Below, piece by piece: positions 25,942 through 35,464 of a stretch of DNA of 64,000 bases; position 1 is the first letter of the stretch; every line of letters begins with the position of its first letter. Both the position numbers and the translations under genes were made by a program. The DNA comes from Planctomycetota bacterium (GTDB taxonomy: Bacteria; Planctomycetota; GCA-002687715; DRQF01), in NCBI GenBank assembly GCA_020639295.1, contig JACKGY010000005.1:372001-436000 (forward strand), read 5' to 3'. The notes under the pieces were generated by a model that saw only the letters and a list, made by a program, of their open reading frames with translations, was not told the DNA's origin and made no database searches.

Positions 25942-27705
25942 TCAGAACTGGCTGACGTTGAACTTCCTCCTGAGCCGGGAGCGAATGAAGATCGCCCCGA
26001 TGTTCAGGCAAGCGATGATCGTGATCAAGAGCAAGGTCGTGGTGAAGACCATGGGCTTGGCGGCCTCGCTGTTCTGGCTCTGGAAGCCCAGGTCGTAGAT
26101 GTGGAAGCCCAGGTGCATGAAACTGCGTTCCGGATGCAGGAAGGGCGCAACCGAGTCGATCGGCAGCTCCGGCGCCAGCTTGACCGCGCCGACCAGCATC
26201 AGGGGCGCGACCTCGCCGGCGCCGCGCGCCATCGCCAGGATCATGCCGGTCATGATGCCGGGCATGGCCCGGGGCAGGACGATCCGGCGGATCGTCTGCC
26301 ACTTGCTCGCGCCGCAGGCATAGGAGCCCTCGCGCATCGAGTTGGGCACCGCCGAAAGGGCCTCCTCGGTGGCCACGATCACCACCGGCAGGGTCAGCAG
26401 GGCCAGGGTCAGCGAGGCCCAGAGGATGCCGCCGGTGCCGTAGGTCGGGCTGGGCAGCTTGGCCTCGAAGAAGACCTCGTCGATCGAACCGCCGACGATG
26501 TAGCAGAAGAAGCCGAGCCCGAACACGCCGAACACGATCGAGGGCACGCCGGCCAGGTTGTTGATGGCGATCCGGACCGCGCTCACGAGCGGCCCCTTCT
26601 TGGCGTACTCGCGCAGATAGAGGGCCGCGAGCACGCCGAAGGGCGCGACGATCAGGCACATGATCAGGGTCATCGAGACCGTGCCGAAGATCGCCGGAAA
26701 GACGCCACCCTCGCTGTTGGCCTCGCGCGGCTCGTCGGCGAGGAACTCCCACCAGCGATCGAGATAGACGCCGATGCGGTCACCGGTGCTCATCCGGTTG
26801 GGCAGGTAGGCGCGGACGACGTCGGCCAGGTGCAGGTCGACTTCGCTGCCGTCGACGGTCTTCATCACCAGGACGTGTCGGGCGTTCTCCTGGCGCAGGG
26901 CGTCGACATCGACGCTGATGCGGCTGAAGGCCTCCTTGGAGCTGACCTCGAGCCGGTCGTACTCGGCCTTCTTGGCCTGCCAGGCGGCGCTGTCCTCGCC
27001 CTCGTCCAGCGCGACCTGCCGCAGCGCGAGGCGCATGTCCTCGAGCCGACGGTTGATCGCGCCGATCTCGTGCTTCTCCAGGCCGGTGATCTCGGCGCGG
27101 CGCGCGATCACCTCGTCGATGTTCTCGCGATAGAGGGACCAGACCTCCGCCGGGTCCTCGGTCACCATCTGACCCTCGGTCTTGAAGCCGATCGGCCAGC
27201 CGTAGAATCGCCCCCACTCCATGCGCTCGACGACCGCGGCCCACTCGGGAGCCTCGGTCCGCGCGACCTGGAAGTCCTCGACCCAGTGGAAGTGGGTGCG
27301 GGTGATGTCGTAGTTGCCGGTCCGGACCAGACGGCGCGCGAGGACGCCCTCCTCGCTCTTGCCGAGCAGGTCACGGGCGACGGTCTGCTCGTCTTCGGCC
27401 AGACCGGCGAGCATGCTCTCGTCGGGTCGATGGGTCTCCTCGCGCGCCAGCTCGCCCATGAGCACCTGGCCGTCGCGAAGCTCGTAGCGCAGGAGTTCTC
27501 CGGGCCAGAAGGTGGCGAAGCCCTGGTAGAGCACGAGACCGAGGAGACCGGCGATCATCGCGATGCAGATCACCAGCGCGCCGCCGGTAAGCCAGATCAT
27601 CGGTTCGCCACGCGCGCGCAGCGACACGCCGACCTTGCGCGGCCGCTTGCGGGCCTTGGTCTTGCCCGCCGGAGCCGGGCTGTTGGTCACGTCGGGCTGA
27701 CTCAT
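25942..27705 (-). CDS. pstA: Phosphate ABC transporter permease PstA, long form
   Basis: The product has 587 residues, about twice the classical PstA. After one membrane helix (about 38-60) comes a roughly 250-residue extracytoplasmic insertion with a coiled-coil stretch (EIGAINRRLEDMRLALRQV), and then the permease domain from about residue 315 with the EAA-like loop CGASKWQTIRRIVLPRAMPG. Long PstA/PstC pairs are known from some proteobacteria; the function of the insertion is not established. It overlaps pstC by 4 bases. Confidence 0.92.
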   Translation of the reverse strand: MSQPDVTNSPAPAGKTKARKRPRKVGVSLRARGEPMIWLTGGALVICIAMIAGLLGLVLYQGFATFWPGELLRYELRDGQVLMGELAREETHRPDESMLAGLAEDEQTVARDLLGKSEEGVLARRLVRTGNYDITRTHFHWVEDFQVARTEAPEWAAVVERMEWGRFYGWPIGFKTEGQMVTEDPAEVWSLYRENIDEVIARRAEITGLEKHEIGAINRRLEDMRLALRQVALDEGEDSAAWQAKKAEYDRLEVSSKEAFSRISVDVDALRQENARHVLVMKTVDGSEVDLHLADVVRAYLPNRMSTGDRIGVYLDRWWEFLADEPREANSEGGVFPAIFGTVSMTLIMCLIVAPFGVLAALYLREYAKKGPLVSAVRIAINNLAGVPSIVFGVFGLGFFCYIVGGSIDEVFFEAKLPSPTYGTGGILWASLTLALLTLPVVIVATEEALSAVPNSMREGSYACGASKWQTIRRIVLPRAMPGIMTGMILAMARGAGEVAPLMLVGAVKLAPELPIDSVAPFLHPERSFMHLGFHIYDLGFQSQNSEAAKPMVFTTTLLLITIIACLNIGAIFIRSRLRRKFNVSQF

Positions 27706-30284
27706 AGCTGATAGGCCCTCTTGCGGAAGCGCTGCCTCACGACCTCGGCGAAGGTGTTGAGGATGAAGGTCAACACGAAGAGCACGAGGGCGGCGAGGAA
27801 GAGCGTCCGGTAGTGGGTGCTGTCACGGACGGCCTCGGGAAGCTCCACCGCGATGTTGGCCGAGAGCGTCCGGAAGCCGTTGAAGATGTTCCATTCCATG
27901 ACCGGGGTGTTGCCGGCGGCCATGAGGACGATCATGGTCTCGCCCACGGCGCGACCGAGGCCGATCATCACCGCCGAGAACAGACCGCTCATCGCGGTGG
28001 GAACGACGATGCGCAGCGCCGTCTGCCAGGGCGTGGCGCCGGCACCGAGCGAGGCCGCGCGCAGATGCTCTGGGACCGTCGAGAGGGCATCCTCCGCGAT
28101 CGTGTAGATGATCGGGATGATGGCGAAGCCCATGATGAAGCCGACCACGAGCGCGTTGCGGGCGACGTAGGTGTCGAGGACACCGCCGCGCGAATCGAGA
28201 CCCATGCCGTCGAGGACGGTGGCGATCAGCCAGCAGCCCAGGAGCGCGACCAGGCTGCCGCCGACCAGCTTGGTGGCCGAGAAGATGATCGCGTTCTTGC
28301 GGTTGCGGATCAGGCCGCGGGCGCGGACGACGGGGTCGAGCACCCGGGTCATGAGCCAGGCGGTCCCGATCGCCACCAGCGGCAGGAGGATGAGCATCCA
28401 GCCGCCGGTACTGTCACCGACGCCACCGTTGAGCCAGTGCTTGATGTCGCCGACGAAGAAGAGGTCCTCGACCCAGGGACCGAGCAGGCCGGCGCTCCAG
28501 ACGCCCAGCGGCAGGAGAACGATGATGCCGACCAGGCGGACACCGCCGTAGCGCAGCGAGATTCGCGTCGGCAGGGCCTGCCAGACCTGGGCACCGAGGA
28601 GGAAGACCATCGGGATGGTCACCAGGGAGCAGAGCAGGGCCGGGATGCGGTTCTCGACGAAGGGCGCGACGACGAGGGCGGCGAGGAAGCCGAGCACCAC
28701 GCTGGGCAGGCTCGCCATCAGCTCCACGGTCGGCTTGACCTTGGCCTTGTGGCGCGGGTCGAGGAACTCGCTGGTGAAGATCGCGGCGAGCAGCGCGAGC
28801 GGGACGCCGAAGAGCAACGAGTAGATCGTCGCCTTGATGCTGCCGAAGATCAGCGGCATCAGGCCCAGCTTCGGCTCGGCCGAGTCGCTGCCGGCCGACG
28901 ACTGCCAGACGTGTTCCGGTTCCGGATAGCCCTCGTACCAGACCTTGCCGAAGAGCGAACCGAGCGTCGCCTCGGGGTGACCGAGCTCGAGATCCCAGGC
29001 CGTGATCATCCGACCGCGGACGGCGGCCACCGAGTCTTCCTTGGGCCCCATCGCCACGACGAGCGCCGGGCCCTCGCCGGTCGCGGTCTCGTCGATCATG
29101 TCGACGGCCGAGGTGGTCTGATACAGCCGGACGCGGCCGTCGGCGTAGCCGAGGGCCACGATGCGACTGCGGCGCGACGAGGCCGTGGCCGTGACCGGAG
29201 AGCCCTCGGCCTCGAGGTCGCGGGCGTGAACGAGCACGGCGCCATCCGAGGTGGCGGCACCCTCGGGCTTGGCCTTGAACCAGAGCGCCACGCCACCCTG
29301 ATCGTCGCAGGCCAGGAAGGTCTCGTGGCCGATCATGGTGTCGAGGCGGACGAGTTTGCGCCCCTGGGGTACGAGCTGGAGCGATTCGGCGACCTTGCCC
29401 TCGCCCTCGCGGGTGCAGTCGAAGCGCAACGCGCTGCCGTCGCTCCAGGCGAGCAGCACGCTGTCACCACGGGCGCTGACTCGCAGGAACTCGGGCGCCG
29501 AATCACGGGCCTCGTAGTCGAGTCGCTCCGTTTGCCCGGAGAGGACGTCCTCGCCGGTCATGAAGTCCATCTCGAGGGCGCTGCGGCAGAGGAAGAGCCG
29601 CCGCTCCTGATCGAGGACGACCGCGACGCTCTCCTTCTCGCCGAGGTGGCTGAAGTCGAGCAGGCGGGCCGCCCCCGAGCCGTCCACGGTCAAGGACCCG
29701 CCCAGGCCGAGAGCCAGGCGCTGGCGGCGGAACTGACCTTCTGGAGTCCTCTGGATCACGCCGCCGTCGTGGATCGCGAGCCCCTTGGCCGCCTGCTCGG
29801 CGACCTCGGTGGGGAGATCGTCCTCCTCGATGAAGGAGGTGGCGAACTCGACCTTGCCGAAGCGAATGCCGCCCGTGCGATCGGCCAGGACGAAGGCGCC
29901 CGAGGACGGCGAGAAGGCGATGCCGGCAAAGCTCTCCGCGGGCAGGAGCGGGGCCTCGCTCATGACCGACGAGTCGTCCATGCGGAAGCTCCGCAGGACG
30001 CCCTCGCCGTCGACCGTCCAGCCGAGGACCCGGTACTCGTCGAAGCCGAGCTTGACCGGCGTGGTGCTCGAGGCCGGCAGACCGAGTTCGCGGGGCTCCG
30101 AGACCGAGCTGCCCCCGAAGAGGGGGATCACGACCCAGACGAGGAAGAGGCAGACCGTGGCGACCGCGATGATCGTGCCGAGTCCGCCCACCGTGATCAG
30201 GGTCTTCGCGGCCCTGTCGGCCACGACCACCGAGCGTCTGGTCTTTCTCTCCCGGCGGACGCCGGTGAAGCTCTTCTGGCTCAT
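27702..30284 (-). CDS. pstC: Phosphate ABC transporter permease PstC, long form
   Basis: The product has 860 residues, nearly three times classical PstC. Following a first membrane helix (about 27-57), some 400 residues of repeating beta-strand blades (VLGWTVDGEGVLRSF; SRIVALGYADGRVRLYQ; VAAVRGRMITAWDLEL) suggest a periplasmic beta-propeller of WD40-like type. The permease domain occupies the rest, with the EAA-type loop SLGAGATPWQTALRIVVP. Channel and sensing roles are known for PstC; the propeller may bind PstS or other partners, which is inference. Confidence 0.92.
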   Translation of the reverse strand: MSQKSFTGVRRERKTRRSVVVADRAAKTLITVGGLGTIIAVATVCLFLVWVVIPLFGGSSVSEPRELGLPASSTTPVKLGFDEYRVLGWTVDGEGVLRSFRMDDSSVMSEAPLLPAESFAGIAFSPSSGAFVLADRTGGIRFGKVEFATSFIEEDDLPTEVAEQAAKGLAIHDGGVIQRTPEGQFRRQRLALGLGGSLTVDGSGAARLLDFSHLGEKESVAVVLDQERRLFLCRSALEMDFMTGEDVLSGQTERLDYEARDSAPEFLRVSARGDSVLLAWSDGSALRFDCTREGEGKVAESLQLVPQGRKLVRLDTMIGHETFLACDDQGGVALWFKAKPEGAATSDGAVLVHARDLEAEGSPVTATASSRRSRIVALGYADGRVRLYQTTSAVDMIDETATGEGPALVVAMGPKEDSVAAVRGRMITAWDLELGHPEATLGSLFGKVWYEGYPEPEHVWQSSAGSDSAEPKLGLMPLIFGSIKATIYSLLFGVPLALLAAIFTSEFLDPRHKAKVKPTVELMASLPSVVLGFLAALVVAPFVENRIPALLCSLVTIPMVFLLGAQVWQALPTRISLRYGGVRLVGIIVLLPLGVWSAGLLGPWVEDLFFVGDIKHWLNGGVGDSTGGWMLILLPLVAIGTAWLMTRVLDPVVRARGLIRNRKNAIIFSATKLVGGSLVALLGCWLIATVLDGMGLDSRGGVLDTYVARNALVVGFIMGFAIIPIIYTIAEDALSTVPEHLRAASLGAGATPWQTALRIVVPTAMSGLFSAVMIGLGRAVGETMIVLMAAGNTPVMEWNIFNGFRTLSANIAVELPEAVRDSTHYRTLFLAALVLFVLTFILNTFAEVVRQRFRKRAYQL

Positions 30285-30311
30285 CTGAACCTGATCTCGG
30301 TTGGCGATGAA

Positions 30312-30339
30312 GCGGTGGCGGGAACGTTCCCGCCACCGC
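30312..30339 (-). terminator. Palindromic hairpin between pstS and pstC
   Basis: A perfect 28-base palindrome (GCGGTGGCGGGAAC and its complement) sits in the 82-base gap after pstS, with no T run. It could be a partial terminator or a 3'-end stabiliser that raises pstS over pstCAB transcript. Confidence 0.5.
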
Positions 30340-30366
30340 GTTCGGTGTCGTCGTCCCGGTGGACGA

Positions 30367-31335
30367 TCAGTTCTCGAGGCCGCAGGCGGCCAGCATCTTC
30401 TTGGCGACGGCGCCGTTGATCGGGAAGTAGCCGTCCTTCGAGACCGCCTCCTGGCCCTGGCGGCTGAAGACGTACTTCAGGAACTCGCGGCGGAGCGGGT
30501 CGAGGTCCTTGTTCGGCTGCTTGTTCACGTAGAGGAGCAGCGGCCGGGCCAGCGGGTAGGTGCCGTCGTAAGCGTGCTCGGCGACGGCCGGAACCGCGTC
30601 GTCGCCGTCCTTCTTGGCCAGCGGCACGGCGCGGACGTCGGCGGTCTTGTAGCCGATGCCGCTGTAGCCGATGCCGAAGCGCTCCGAGGCGACGCCCTGG
30701 ACCACGGCCGAGCTGCCCGGCTGCTCCTTGACCGAGTCCTTGTAGTCACCCTTGCCGAGGGCCTTGTCCTTGAAGAAGCCGTAGGTTCCCGAGGCGGCGT
30801 TGCGGCCGTAGAGGCTGATCGGCTTCGACTTCCAGTCGCCATCGAGACCGAGCTGGCCCCAGCTGACGACGTCCTCGCCGTGGTTGAGCTTGCGGGTCTT
30901 GGAGAAGATGGCGTCGACCTGGGCCAGGGTGAGGCCCTTGATCGGGTTGTCCTTGTTCACATAGACCGCGAGCATGTCGATGCTGGTCGAGAGAGCGGTC
31001 GGCTTGTAGCCGAACTTCTTCTCGAAGGCGTCGATCTCCTTCTCCTTCATCATGCGGCTCATCGGCCCGAAGGTGGAGACGCCCTCGATCAGGGCCGGCG
31101 GCGCGGTCGAGGAGCCCTTGCCCTCGATCTCGACCTGGACGTTCGGGTAGAACTTCTGGAAGCCCTCGGCCCAGAGGGTCATCAGGTTGTTCATCGTGTC
31201 GGAACCGACGCTCTTGATGTTGCCCGAGACGCCCTTGGTCGGACGGTACTCGGGAAGTTCCTGGGCGCTGGCGGCGCTGGTGGCGACCAGGGCCACCAGG
31301 GCGATCGAGAGCAGGCTCGTGATGAGCTTCGACAT
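30367..31335 (-). CDS. pstS: Periplasmic phosphate-binding protein PstS
   Basis: The start is ATG 31335 with AGGAGA seven bases or so upstream; the longer frame is an extension. The product has 322 residues. Signal peptide (LISLLSIALVALVATSAASAQ-like, cleaved after SAQ), then the binding fold with IKSVGSDTMNNLMTLW, EGKGSSTAPPALIEG, FGPMSRMM and YGRNAASGTYGFFKD, the phosphate-contacting loops of this family. It delivers phosphate to PstC/PstA. Pho-box-like repeats at 31438-31459 precede it. Confidence 0.94.
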   Translation of the reverse strand: MSKLITSLLSIALVALVATSAASAQELPEYRPTKGVSGNIKSVGSDTMNNLMTLWAEGFQKFYPNVQVEIEGKGSSTAPPALIEGVSTFGPMSRMMKEKEIDAFEKKFGYKPTALSTSIDMLAVYVNKDNPIKGLTLAQVDAIFSKTRKLNHGEDVVSWGQLGLDGDWKSKPISLYGRNAASGTYGFFKDKALGKGDYKDSVKEQPGSSAVVQGVASERFGIGYSGIGYKTADVRAVPLAKKDGDDAVPAVAEHAYDGTYPLARPLLLYVNKQPNKDLDPLRREFLKYVFSRQGQEAVSKDGYFPINGAVAKKMLAACGLEN

Positions 31336-31437
31336 GTCTTTCTCCTGTTGCTCCGGCCCCTCTTGTCGGCCGGACCCTGCGATGGTTCGCGTTACGTTCA
31401 GGAGGAGTCTGACGCGACCTTGTTCGGCTCCCGTGTG

Positions 31438-31459
31438 GACTTCGTGAAATCGAGGTGAA
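31438..31459 (-). promoter_or_regulatory. Predicted Pho box upstream of pstS
   Basis: Minus-strand 11-mers TTCACCTCGAT and TTCACGAAGTC repeat the TTCAC core at exactly 11 bp, about 100 bases before the pstS start. The rest of the 31336-31723 gap holds only this and the hairpin at 31664. Confidence 0.55.
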
Positions 31460-31663
31460 CGCGGACCGGGTCGTTCCGGCGCCCGGGCACCACCGTGGAC
31501 GATAGGCATCAAGTCAATTCATGACAGGTGTTTACGATAATATCCGCGAACTCGACCCGGGCCGGGAACCGGCGCGGCGGACCGGTCTCGCCCCGACCTG
31601 GCGGGCCTTGAGACTTCACGAGATTCACATCTTGCCTCGTTTGCGGTCCCGGCGCCAGGACGC

Positions 31664-31698
31664 GAGCGGGCCCCGACCGCCCTGGTCGGGGCCCGCTC
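31664..31698 (-). terminator. Terminator hairpin after the secreted-paralogue genes
   Basis: GAGCGGGCCCCGACC and its complement form a perfect 15-bp stem with a 5-base loop, 25 bases past the stop codon at 31724. There is no T run, as is frequent in GC-rich genomes. Confidence 0.6.
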
Positions 31699-31723
31699 CA
31701 TGAAGTCGGCGATCGGCGCGGGC

Positions 31724-32644
31724 TCAGTCGCCCTGGCTGACGATGACGTTGCCGGTCATGTCCATCTTGCCCTTGCCGGCGATGTTCATCCCGCCGTGAC
31801 CGGCGTTGACGGAGTTCATCGACATCGGGCCGCTCAGGTTGGCCTTGTAGATCCAGCAGTTGCCGAGGCCGACCAGGTACTCGCCCTCGAGATGCGCGCC
31901 GACGTTCATCGGGTTCTGCTCCTGGCCGGTGGTGCCGCTGAACTCGAAGTCGGCGCTGAAGGCCACGCAGTCGGTGCCCAGATAGTTGACCGCGCGCTGC
32001 ACGGTCAGGATCGCCTTCTTGACCTCGGGCATGCTGCCGTCGTTCTCGCCCTCGCCGTGCATGAGCTTCTCGAGCTGCTCGGAGCTGAGTTCCACCTTGT
32101 CGCCGACCTTGAGCTCCTTGCCGGCGAGCGCGCCATCGAGACCGCGGCAGGGGTCGAAGAGCCGGCCGAGTCCGGCCCCCTTCTGCATCTCCTTCTCGAA
32201 GGCGCCACGCACGTCGGCCGGCACCTCGCCGCCCTCGGGGGCGCTGACGTCCACCTTGCCGTCCTTGAGCTCGACGATGAAGGTCTTTCCCAGGCGCGGG
32301 TCGCTCTCGGACTTGTTGCGCTCCTGGCCGCCCATGTTCTGGGACTCGGTCTCCTCGTGCTTCTTCATCGAGAAGCTCAGCTTGGTCACGCCGACCTCGG
32401 AAACCGCCAGGATCTTCTGCTCGCTGACCTGGTGCTCCTTCATCGCCATGGTCGAGTTGAAGGGCGGGTGGTCGGGGATGGTGGCCTCGACGTCCATGTT
32501 CATCGTCCGTTGATGGGCGAGGGCGAAGGTCATGCCCTTGGTCGGGAGCGCCTTCTTGAACTTGAAGACCTGGTCGTCCTGGGCCCGGGTTCCGAGGGCC
32601 GCGGCGAGGACGAGGAGGATGCAGAGAGTGGCATTCTTGCCCAT
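31724..32644 (-). CDS. Secreted paralogue family, member 1
   Basis: The start is ATG 32644 (MGKNATLCILLVLAAALGTRAQ), a Sec signal peptide preceded by AAAGGAA. The product has 306 residues. It shares landmarks with the two genes upstream: an early FKFKKALPTKG, a central DPRLGKTFIVELKDGKVDV, then LFDPCRGLDGALAGKELKVGDKVEL, and late NCWIYKANLSGPMSM. The pattern suggests a beta-rich periplasmic or surface protein with two possible disulfide cysteines. Family and function are unknown to me. It lies downstream of the microcompartment operon on the same strand, with a terminator after it. Confidence 0.75.
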   Translation of the reverse strand: MGKNATLCILLVLAAALGTRAQDDQVFKFKKALPTKGMTFALAHQRTMNMDVEATIPDHPPFNSTMAMKEHQVSEQKILAVSEVGVTKLSFSMKKHEETESQNMGGQERNKSESDPRLGKTFIVELKDGKVDVSAPEGGEVPADVRGAFEKEMQKGAGLGRLFDPCRGLDGALAGKELKVGDKVELSSEQLEKLMHGEGENDGSMPEVKKAILTVQRAVNYLGTDCVAFSADFEFSGTTGQEQNPMNVGAHLEGEYLVGLGNCWIYKANLSGPMSMNSVNAGHGGMNIAGKGKMDMTGNVIVSQGD

Positions 32645-32720
32645 GGTGGTGTTTCCTTTGCTTTCGGGGGTCACCGCGATCATAGCCTTTCCCCGGGGCC
32701 CTGTCCCGTCCCGGGAGTCC

Positions 32721-33662
32721 TCAGTTGGCGGTCACCGCGGCCAGGCTGGCCGAGAAACCGGTCTTGCCCTTGCCCTGGAGCCCCATCGTCAGGCCGTTCT
32801 TCTGTCCGGCCCCGCCCAGTTCCAGCGGCCCGGAGAACTCGAAGCCGTAGACCCAGCAATCGGCCAGGCCGACCGTGACGCGGCCATCCAGGTCGAAGCC
32901 CAGGTTCATGTCGAGCCCCCCCTCGGCGACCTTGCTGTCGAAGCGCAGCTTGGCCTTGAACTCGCCGCAGCGCCGGCCGAGGTGGGTGAAGGTCCGCAGA
33001 AGTTCGAGTTCGCCCTTCTCGACCTTCCAGCGCGGGTCGGAACCGTCCCGCGCCCGCTTGCGGAACATCCGACCGACGAAGTCGTCGTCGAGTTCCACCC
33101 GGTCGCCGACCGCCAGCTTCTTGCCGGCCAGGAGCCGGTCGAATCCGAAGCTGCAATCGAACAGTCGGCCCTGGGCGACGGCGTCGGCGCAGTCCTCCTC
33201 GAAGGCGACGCGGATCTCCTCGTCGACCTCGCCACCTTCGAGGTCGGTCACCTGGACCTTGCCGTCCTTCAGGCTGACCAAGAAGCTGGCGTCGAGCCGC
33301 GCGTCCTCCTCGGTCTCCTCCGCCTGTTCGCCGGCATAACCGGTCCGGCTCCGCTTCTCGAAGCGGGTCAGCCGCGCCTTCATCCGGGTCACGCCCTGGC
33401 TACCCGCCTCGAGGATCTCCCGTTCCCAGACCTCCGTCTCGTCGTCCCGCTTGGTCATCGGCAGGGGCTCGTAGTCGCCGACCGTGACCTCGCCGTTCAG
33501 GGTCATCGTGGACTTCTTGGTGGTGATCAGGTGGGCGCCCTTGGCGGGAAAGACGCGCTTGAATTCGTGGCGCTCCGGTTCCTGGGCCCGCAGCCCGAGG
33601 CTGCCGACGAGGATCAGCAGCAGGGTGATCGGGACGCCGCAACACCGTCGGGACATGATCAT
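32721..33662 (-). CDS. Secreted paralogue family, member 2
   Basis: The start is ATG 33662, overlapping the upstream stop (ATGA); ATG 33656 is also possible. The product has 313 residues with signal peptide (LLLILVGSLGLRAQ). Shared family landmarks: HEFKRVFPAKGAH, ARLDASFLVSLKDGKVQV, LFDCSFGFDRLLAGKKLAVGD, DCWVYGFEFSGPLEL. It is more acidic in the middle than its sisters. Function unknown; coupling to member 3 indicates co-expression. Confidence 0.75.
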   Translation of the reverse strand: MIMSRRCCGVPITLLLILVGSLGLRAQEPERHEFKRVFPAKGAHLITTKKSTMTLNGEVTVGDYEPLPMTKRDDETEVWEREILEAGSQGVTRMKARLTRFEKRSRTGYAGEQAEETEEDARLDASFLVSLKDGKVQVTDLEGGEVDEEIRVAFEEDCADAVAQGRLFDCSFGFDRLLAGKKLAVGDRVELDDDFVGRMFRKRARDGSDPRWKVEKGELELLRTFTHLGRRCGEFKAKLRFDSKVAEGGLDMNLGFDLDGRVTVGLADCWVYGFEFSGPLELGGAGQKNGLTMGLQGKGKTGFSASLAAVTAN

Positions 33663-34624
33663 CTTCCTTCCTCCTTCTTCGGGTCGTCGCCGCCCTGCCG
33701 CGGGCGTCGGATCTCGATCTCCTCCCGCCGCCGCAGGTCGCCCTTGCCGGCGATCACGGCCTCGCCGCCGGGCGTCGCGCGGCCACCGGTCACGGTCATC
33801 GGCCCCTTCGATTCGGCGCGATGGAGCCAGCAGTCCTCGACACCGACCAGGAACTCGCCGGCCAGCTTCAGGCCGAGGGTCATCGAGTTCCCCGGCTGCT
33901 CGTTGCGCCCGACGATCGCCAGGTCCATCCGGAAGACCGCGCAGTCACGCCCGGCGTGCTGCTCGAAGCGCAGGAGCTCGAGCCTGGCCGTCTCGACCTC
34001 CAGGTCCTTGCCCTGGAGCTGGTCCTCGGCGCCCTGGAGCATGTCCCGCGCCATGTCCGCTCCCATGTCCACCTGATCGCCGATCCCCAGCGACTTGCGG
34101 TCGAGCAGGCGACCGAGTCCCGCGCTCGGATCGTGCAGAAGCCCCCGGGACAGCTGCTTGCGACAATCACGCTCGAACAGGCCACGGATCTCCTCGGTGA
34201 CGGCCTCACCCGTCTCGCCGGTGACGATCAGGCGGCCGTCCTTCAGCTCGACGAGATAGCTCTCGCCCAGCCGCGGGTCCTCGGCCTTGGTCTCGCTCTC
34301 TTCGCCGTTCGTGGCCATCGTCCGCCGACCGACCTTCCGGGCCAGCCGATGGCGGAGGCGGGTCGCGCCCTTCTCGCCGGAGGTCAGCACCTCGCGTTCG
34401 ATGGTCGAATCCTCGACCGTGGACATGGACACCTCGAAGCGCAGCTCGCCTTCCGAGCTCACCTTGACCCTGAAGTCCAGGTTCGAGCTGGCCCGGCTGA
34501 CGAAGCGGTCGCCCGCCACCGGCTGCGCGAAACGGAAGAGGCGTTTCGGGCCCGGTTCCTGGGCCAGGAGACCCGGCCCGAGGATGGCGACGAGGAGCAC
34601 GAGGCGCCCGAGAATCGGAGTCAT
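33659..34624 (-). CDS. Secreted paralogue family, member 3
   Basis: The start is ATG 34624 (MTPILGRLVLLVAILGPGLLAQ) with GGAAGGAA upstream; the longer frame is an extension. The product has 321 residues. Shared landmarks: LFRFAQPVAGDRF, PRLGESYLVELKDGRLIV, LHDPSAGLGRLLDRKSLGIGD, DCWLHRAESKGPMTV, then a highly charged tail (RRREEIEIRRPRQGG). It begins 61 bases after the uridine phosphorylase stop with no terminator between, so it may be the tail of the microcompartment transcript. Function unknown. Confidence 0.75.
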   Translation of the reverse strand: MTPILGRLVLLVAILGPGLLAQEPGPKRLFRFAQPVAGDRFVSRASSNLDFRVKVSSEGELRFEVSMSTVEDSTIEREVLTSGEKGATRLRHRLARKVGRRTMATNGEESETKAEDPRLGESYLVELKDGRLIVTGETGEAVTEEIRGLFERDCRKQLSRGLLHDPSAGLGRLLDRKSLGIGDQVDMGADMARDMLQGAEDQLQGKDLEVETARLELLRFEQHAGRDCAVFRMDLAIVGRNEQPGNSMTLGLKLAGEFLVGVEDCWLHRAESKGPMTVTGGRATPGGEAVIAGKGDLRRREEIEIRRPRQGGDDPKKEEGR

Positions 34625-34685
34625 GGAACTTCCTTCCCCGGCCGCCTGCGCGACCGTCACGTTCGGACCGGAACTTCGCCCGGAC

Positions 34686-35464
34686 TCAGAGTTCGACGAT
34701 GGCCTCGAGGGCGACGTCGATGGCCGCATCCTCGGCGGCGGTCTTCCGGTCGCCGGCGATGAAGACGTTACGCGGCCGGTTGGCGAAGATGACACAGATC
34801 GCCCCGGCTTTCAGATCGCGCATCGCGGCCAGGGTGAACAGCGCGCTGGTCTCCATCTCCATGTTCTTCACGCCCATTCGCGCCAGCTGGTCGGGGAGGT
34901 CGGGGAACCGGGGCTCGAAGCCCAGCCCCTTGCGCCCCTGGGCGCCGTAGAAGCCCGGGGCGGTCGCGGTGATGCCGACGTGATGACGCCGGCCGAGCCG
35001 ACGGGCGGCCTCGACCAGGGTCGCGACCACCTCGTAGTGGGCGACCGCCGGGAAACCCTCGTGCACGAAGAAGGTGCTGGTGTTCTCCAGCCGGAGCGAG
35101 CCGGTCGAGATCACCAGGTCCTCGATCTCCATGTTCGGCTGCAGGCCACCGCAGGTACCGACCCGCAGGAAGATCGGCTCGGCCACGACCTGGCAGAGTT
35201 CGATCACCGCGATCTCGGTGTTGTCGGGCCCCATGCCCGTGGCCATCACGCTCAGGGCGCGGCCCCGGTACTCGCCCGTGAAGGTGAGGTACTCGCGATT
35301 GGCGCGCTCGAGGTCGATGCGATCGAAGCGCGCGGCGATCCGGCGCGCGCGGGCCGGGTCGCCGCAGGTGAGGATGCGCTGCGCGACCTCACCGGGCGCG
35401 AGCCCGATGTGGTACTGGCGACCGGCCTCGTCATGGACCTTCTCGGCCGACTCGAACTCGCCGC

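Noticed and set aside
27813..30419. 868-codon open frame antisense to pstC
   Set aside because: Composition is Asp/Arg/His/Gln-rich with no domain, and pstC on the other strand is unmistakable. The same applies to the long frames antisense to resB (1372-3903) and ccsA (3762-5687).
31519..31701. Short overlapping 60-codon frames on both strands between pstS and the secreted paralogues
   Set aside because: Each runs into the terminator hairpin, lacks a ribosome-binding site and has no recognisable domain.
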